A stretch of DNA of 64,000 nt, taken from contig NZ_JAQGPL010000001.1 of NCBI RefSeq assembly GCF_028826105.1, forward strand, positions 3,994,501 through 4,058,500. Reading direction: 5' to 3'. The translations under genes were made by a program, and so were the position numbers. This stretch comes from Paenibacillus humicola. Lineage in GTDB: Bacteria > Bacillota > Bacilli > Paenibacillales > Paenibacillaceae. Under the pieces are notes generated by a model. It saw only the letters and a list, made by a program, of their open reading frames with translations, ran no database searches and was not told where the DNA came from. This document shows positions 61,122-64,000 of this stretch, one piece after another (the stretch's first letter is position 1; every line of letters starts with the position of its first letter).

Positions 61122-61874
61122 TTGTATAAGGTGTTGATTGTCGATCCGGATATGCACTCGAGGGAACAAAATATGCGGATGCTTGATTGGAATCAATTGG
61201 GCTTTATTCTTCATGCCTGTGCCGATCATGCTCACGCCGTATCTTTCATCGAGAAGCAGCGCTTTTCTCTTGTCGTCATCAATTTTAAGCGCTTTCATGA
61301 CGAAGGATTGCAGCTCTGCGCCCATATTCGCCAAACAAGCCGGACGGCCGTTCTTCTCCTTGGCGGGGACCACGATTTCAATCTTGCGCGAAAAGCTTTA
61401 ACCTATCATGTAAGCGATTACTTGGCCGATCCCGTTCATGCGTCCGATTTATCGGCAAGCCTGAAGACCATCAAACGGCAGCTTGACGCCGAAACCGCCG
61501 CCTTGTCGCCTATTCATGCCGTCATCCAACAAAATCGCCACAGGCCGTCTTCGATTATCGAAACGGTCAAGAAATACGTTCAAGAGGAGCTTCACCGGAA
61601 CATCACGCTCAAAAAAATATCGGACGCCCTTCATTTCAACTGCGCCTACTTGGGCCAAAAATTCAAAAACGAAGAAAAAATGTCCTTTAACGCGTATTTG
61701 CTGCAGCAGCGGATGGAAAAAGCGAAGCGTTTGCTCGAGCAAACGGATATGCGGATCTACGAAATCGCAAAAGAGGTCGGCTATACGGAAACCGACTGGT
61801 TCTATAAAAAATTCAAGGCTTACACGGGAACCAGCGCAAACGAGTATCGAAAACGGATTTCGATTACGGCATAA
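61122..61874 (+). CDS. AraC-type response regulator with degenerate receiver domain
   Basis: A 250-residue protein shaped like a YesN regulator: receiver 1-120, AraC helix-turn-helix 145-250 (KKISDALHFNCAYLGQKFKN, ETDWFYKKFKAYTGTSANEY). In the receiver the phospho-acceptor position is Asn (LVVINFKR instead of the usual DxxMP) and the conserved Lys is replaced (YLADPV instead of YLLKPV). It therefore probably cannot be phosphorylated in the normal way. Start is TTG with AAAGCGGGG 8 nt upstream. It is divergent from the nine-gene run at 48-61 kb, its likely target. Confidence 0.87.
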   Translation: MYKVLIVDPDMHSREQNMRMLDWNQLGFILHACADHAHAVSFIEKQRFSLVVINFKRFHDEGLQLCAHIRQTSRTAVLLLGGDHDFNLARKALTYHVSDYLADPVHASDLSASLKTIKRQLDAETAALSPIHAVIQQNRHRPSSIIETVKKYVQEELHRNITLKKISDALHFNCAYLGQKFKNEEKMSFNAYLLQQRMEKAKRLLEQTDMRIYEIAKEVGYTETDWFYKKFKAYTGTSANEYRKRISITA

Positions 61875-61897
61875 CGGAACGGGATGGGAGGCGAGTC

Positions 61898-61932
61898 AAG
61901 CGCCCTGGCATTCAACCAAGGGCGCTTTCCGT
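61898..61932. terminator. Convergent terminator between two regulator genes
   Basis: Perfect 9-bp stem AAGCGCCCT / AGGGCGCTT with a 12-nt loop; T-rich on the plus-strand side (TTTCCGTTTC). Located between the ends of the genes at 61874 and 61963. Confidence 0.65.
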
Positions 61933-61962
61933 TTCACCGCGGAAGCCTTGGCTATACCGGGC

Positions 61963-63609
61963 TCACATCATGCGCGGGTAGTCGATCGGGATCGTGTCCC
62001 GGTATTCCTGCGGCGTCATTCCCGTTGCCTTCTTGAAAAAGCGCGTAAAGGAATGCGCCGCTTCGTAACCGACGGATACCGCAACCTCTCTCACCTTGAT
62101 ATCCCCGTCCTTCAAGAGCTCCATCGCTTTTCTGATCCGGCATTGATCGATATATTCGGACAGGTTGATGCCTCTCTCCTGCTTGAAAAAACGGGATAAA
62201 TAAGTTGGATTGAAATAATTGATTTCCGCCAATCGCACCAAAGACAAGTCCCCGCTTAAATGTTCGTTGATATAATGGCAGATTTGATCAATCACATACG
62301 TCGCTCTTTCTTTCTCGTCCAGTCTCTTGATTTGAAAAATCCGGTTTGCAATTTGGGATAAATATTGAAATCCTTCTTTCATGGAGGGATGATCGTCCAG
62401 CCGCATCAGCTTCCTGTATTCGCCGATTTGACCGTTCAGTCCCCACCGGTTGATATACGAGAACAGGACGAGCGCAACGGCGTAATAAGCCTCGCTCGTT
62501 CGTTCGATATTGGCGCACGGATGCAGCGAGCACGCCGCTATTTCCTCAAAGCACGCATAGAACTTCTCTTTCCTGTCCGCTTCCAGGTGCGCCGCCAAAA
62601 TTTCCGCTTTTTGGCCGATCCGATTTTCTTCCTTCGCATCGGGCGCATGCGTCTGTTGAAATCGGTCGGTTACGATGATCGAGATATCGTCGTCGACATT
62701 CATTTGCTGCAGCCGGCGAAGCCTTTCGTATTGCAGCGTAATCGCCTCCCATTTACAGGAGGTGCCGCTCACGGTAAAAGACGCCGTCACCCCGAGGGAT
62801 TCAAGACAGGTTTCCTGAATCAATTCCAGCGTCCCTTCAAGAAAGCGGATCAAATGGTGGTCGAACTTCTCCGCCGCATCCGGATTGGGCTGCAGAAACC
62901 ATACGATGTCCTCGTACTTATCCACGATGCTGATATGGCGCGTTTTTCCGGATAGATAGGAATTCCAGATCATCCGGGATGCCGTCATCGTTTTGCTTTT
63001 TTCGATATAGGAAACTTGGTCGGGGTACGAAATACGGCCCAGAATCATGACGATGGGAACGGTCGGATCCAACTCGATATGGAGTGCGCCGCATTCGTTG
63101 ACAAGCGCTTCTTGATCCCTGCAATAGGTTCGGCTGTCCTGCAGCAGATGCCGGAAATAATCGCCTTGCGCGATCAATTCAAGCGCGTATGTCTGTTCCC
63201 GGGACTGTTCGACAAGCCGATTCGTGTGACGGCTGCAATCGATATCGTCCATGACGTCGAGCACCGTTTGCGTCACTTTGTCGTAGCCTTCCGTTTTCAG
63301 CACATAACGGACGTCCGCCATTTGAATGGCTTGGTAAGCATAATCGAATTCACTGTGGCCGGTCAGAAAAACGATTTTGCACCGGGGCCAATACGTTCGA
63401 ATTTCTTCGGTCAGTTCCAATCCGCTCATGCCGGGCATCCGGATATCCGTAAGGACGATATCGATTCGTGTGCGCGACATCCAGCCCAGCGCTTCATGGC
63501 CGGAATAAGCTTTGCATACATCGAGTCTGTCCGGCATGAACCGGGCGAACACTTCGTACAAACTATCCGTAATAATCTCTTCGTCGTCAACAATTAACAG
63601 CCGATACAT
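61963..63609 (-). CDS. Response regulator, YesN type, long form
   Basis: A 548-residue regulator. The receiver (1-125) is intact: LLIVDDEEI, phospho-acceptor in IVLTDIRMPGMSG, Lys in RYVLKTEG. A central region of about 300 residues without a recognised domain follows, then a C-terminal AraC helix-turn-helix (LVRLAEINYFNPTYLSRFFK, AAHSFTRFFKKATGMTPQEY). It overlaps the upstream kinase gene by 23 nt. Together they form a YesM/YesN-type two-component system, probably for transport genes near or beyond the window edge. Confidence 0.92.
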   Translation of the reverse strand: MYRLLIVDDEEIITDSLYEVFARFMPDRLDVCKAYSGHEALGWMSRTRIDIVLTDIRMPGMSGLELTEEIRTYWPRCKIVFLTGHSEFDYAYQAIQMADVRYVLKTEGYDKVTQTVLDVMDDIDCSRHTNRLVEQSREQTYALELIAQGDYFRHLLQDSRTYCRDQEALVNECGALHIELDPTVPIVMILGRISYPDQVSYIEKSKTMTASRMIWNSYLSGKTRHISIVDKYEDIVWFLQPNPDAAEKFDHHLIRFLEGTLELIQETCLESLGVTASFTVSGTSCKWEAITLQYERLRRLQQMNVDDDISIIVTDRFQQTHAPDAKEENRIGQKAEILAAHLEADRKEKFYACFEEIAACSLHPCANIERTSEAYYAVALVLFSYINRWGLNGQIGEYRKLMRLDDHPSMKEGFQYLSQIANRIFQIKRLDEKERATYVIDQICHYINEHLSGDLSLVRLAEINYFNPTYLSRFFKQERGINLSEYIDQCRIRKAMELLKDGDIKVREVAVSVGYEAAHSFTRFFKKATGMTPQEYRDTIPIDYPRMM

Positions 63610-64000
63610 GGCCGGATTCCCCCTCCAGCTTGATGCGAACCTCGACTTTCAGTCCGTTCCATTCGGATTTTGACAAAAAGAGACCGCTTCCCGCTCCGTA
63701 GATGAGAAGGATGCGCCTGTGAATGTTGATCATGCCTGTCATATCCTGGGATTCCGACGGATTGGCCAGACGTTCGTTTAATGCCGCGATATCGGCATCG
63801 CCGAGTCCTTCCCCATTATCTTCTACGACGATGCGCGCTTCGGCGGGATCTTTTTCGAAGGTGACGCGAAGCATCCCCTCCTTCATCATTTTCTCGAGAC
63901 TGTGCTCATAGGCGTTTTCGATCAAAGGCTGCACGATCAGTCTCGGCACCCGGATCGTTTCCAATTCTTTCGGCAGCTCGTCGAATTGGACGCGTATCCT
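63587..64000 (-). CDS. Sensor histidine kinase, YesM type, C-terminal part
   Basis: The reading frame is open to the end of the window, so only the last ~137 residues are seen. It holds the ATPase domain: N-box PRLIVQPLIENAYEHSLEKM, G-box VVEDNGEGLGDAD, and NIHRRILLIYGAGSGL. The frame begins at the edge with RIRVQFDELPKELETI. The remainder, with sensor and His domain, lies beyond 64000. It overlaps the response regulator by 23 nt. Confidence 0.9.
   Translation of the reverse strand, partial: RIRVQFDELPKELETIRVPRLIVQPLIENAYEHSLEKMMKEGMLRVTFEKDPAEARIVVEDNGEGLGDADIAALNERLANPSESQDMTGMINIHRRILLIYGAGSGLFLSKSEWNGLKVEVRIKLEGESGHVSAVNC

Noticed and set aside
1..64000. Mobile elements, CRISPR arrays, phage genes, tRNA or rRNA
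   Set aside because: Searched by eye for transposase motifs, spaced repeats and tRNA-like arms; nothing convincing was found.

Overview
The window looks like one large plant-polysaccharide utilisation locus from a Paenibacillus-like Firmicute. The evidence is family-level and from the sequence only: lipoprotein solute-binding proteins paired with LplB/LplC-type permeases, YesM/YesN two-component systems, many AraC-type regulators, AGGAGG-like ribosome sites with frequent TTG/GTG starts, cre-like boxes, and DUF5696/YIP1 genes. No phage, IS, CRISPR, tRNA or rRNA sequence was seen. Almost all genes lie on the minus strand; the plus-strand genes are all regulators.

Layout, right to left within each minus-strand operon. 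(1) 75-12145: GH120-like beta-xylosidase, binding protein, two permeases, a small esterase, GH51 arabinofuranosidase, a type-B carboxylesterase and a six-hairpin protein of unknown family. A membrane-bound AraC sensor follows (12558-14756). (2) 14942-20155: permease pair, binding protein, a terminator/attenuator, then a GH43 enzyme. (3) 20427-24169: GH127 beta-L-arabinofuranosidase, Gfo/Idh/MocA oxidoreductase, TIM-barrel isomerase. (4) 24323-28642: a three-gene operon of an L-galactose-dehydrogenase-like aldo/keto reductase, an L-galactonate-dehydrogenase-like zinc MDR enzyme and a GH95 enzyme, divergent from two AraC genes (28810-30517). (5) 30762-39186: permease pair, binding protein, histidine kinase, response regulator and a second GH95. 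(6) 39415-47832: a phytanoyl-CoA-dioxygenase-like gene with a small partner, an SDR, AraC, isomerase, orphan binding protein, GH43 and an intracellular GH10 xylanase. (7) 48009-60851: a nine-gene run holding a binding protein, a very large CBM-like/binding-protein fusion, two permease pairs, an NHL/TPR membrane protein, a YIP1 protein and a DUF5696 lipoprotein. (8) 61122-64000: a response regulator with a degenerate receiver and part of a YesM/YesN-type two-component system.

Read together, the enzymes suit arabinoxylan, and especially highly decorated glucuronoarabinoxylan: imported oligosaccharides are deacylated, stripped of arabinose, xylose and possibly L-galactose side groups, and cut inside the cell by enzymes lacking signal peptides. 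Five permease pairs and six binding proteins are present but no ABC ATPase, so a shared MsmK/UgpC-type ATPase encoded elsewhere is implied.

The two most interesting points are (a) operon 4, a plausible alpha-L-galactoside catabolic operon whose promoter element recurs almost exactly upstream of the GH43 gene at 46.6 kb, and (b) operon 7, a coherent but functionally undefined surface transport and glycan-handling module. A third is a duplicated promoter region (20.3 and 30.6 kb), one copy of which points antisense into an araC gene.
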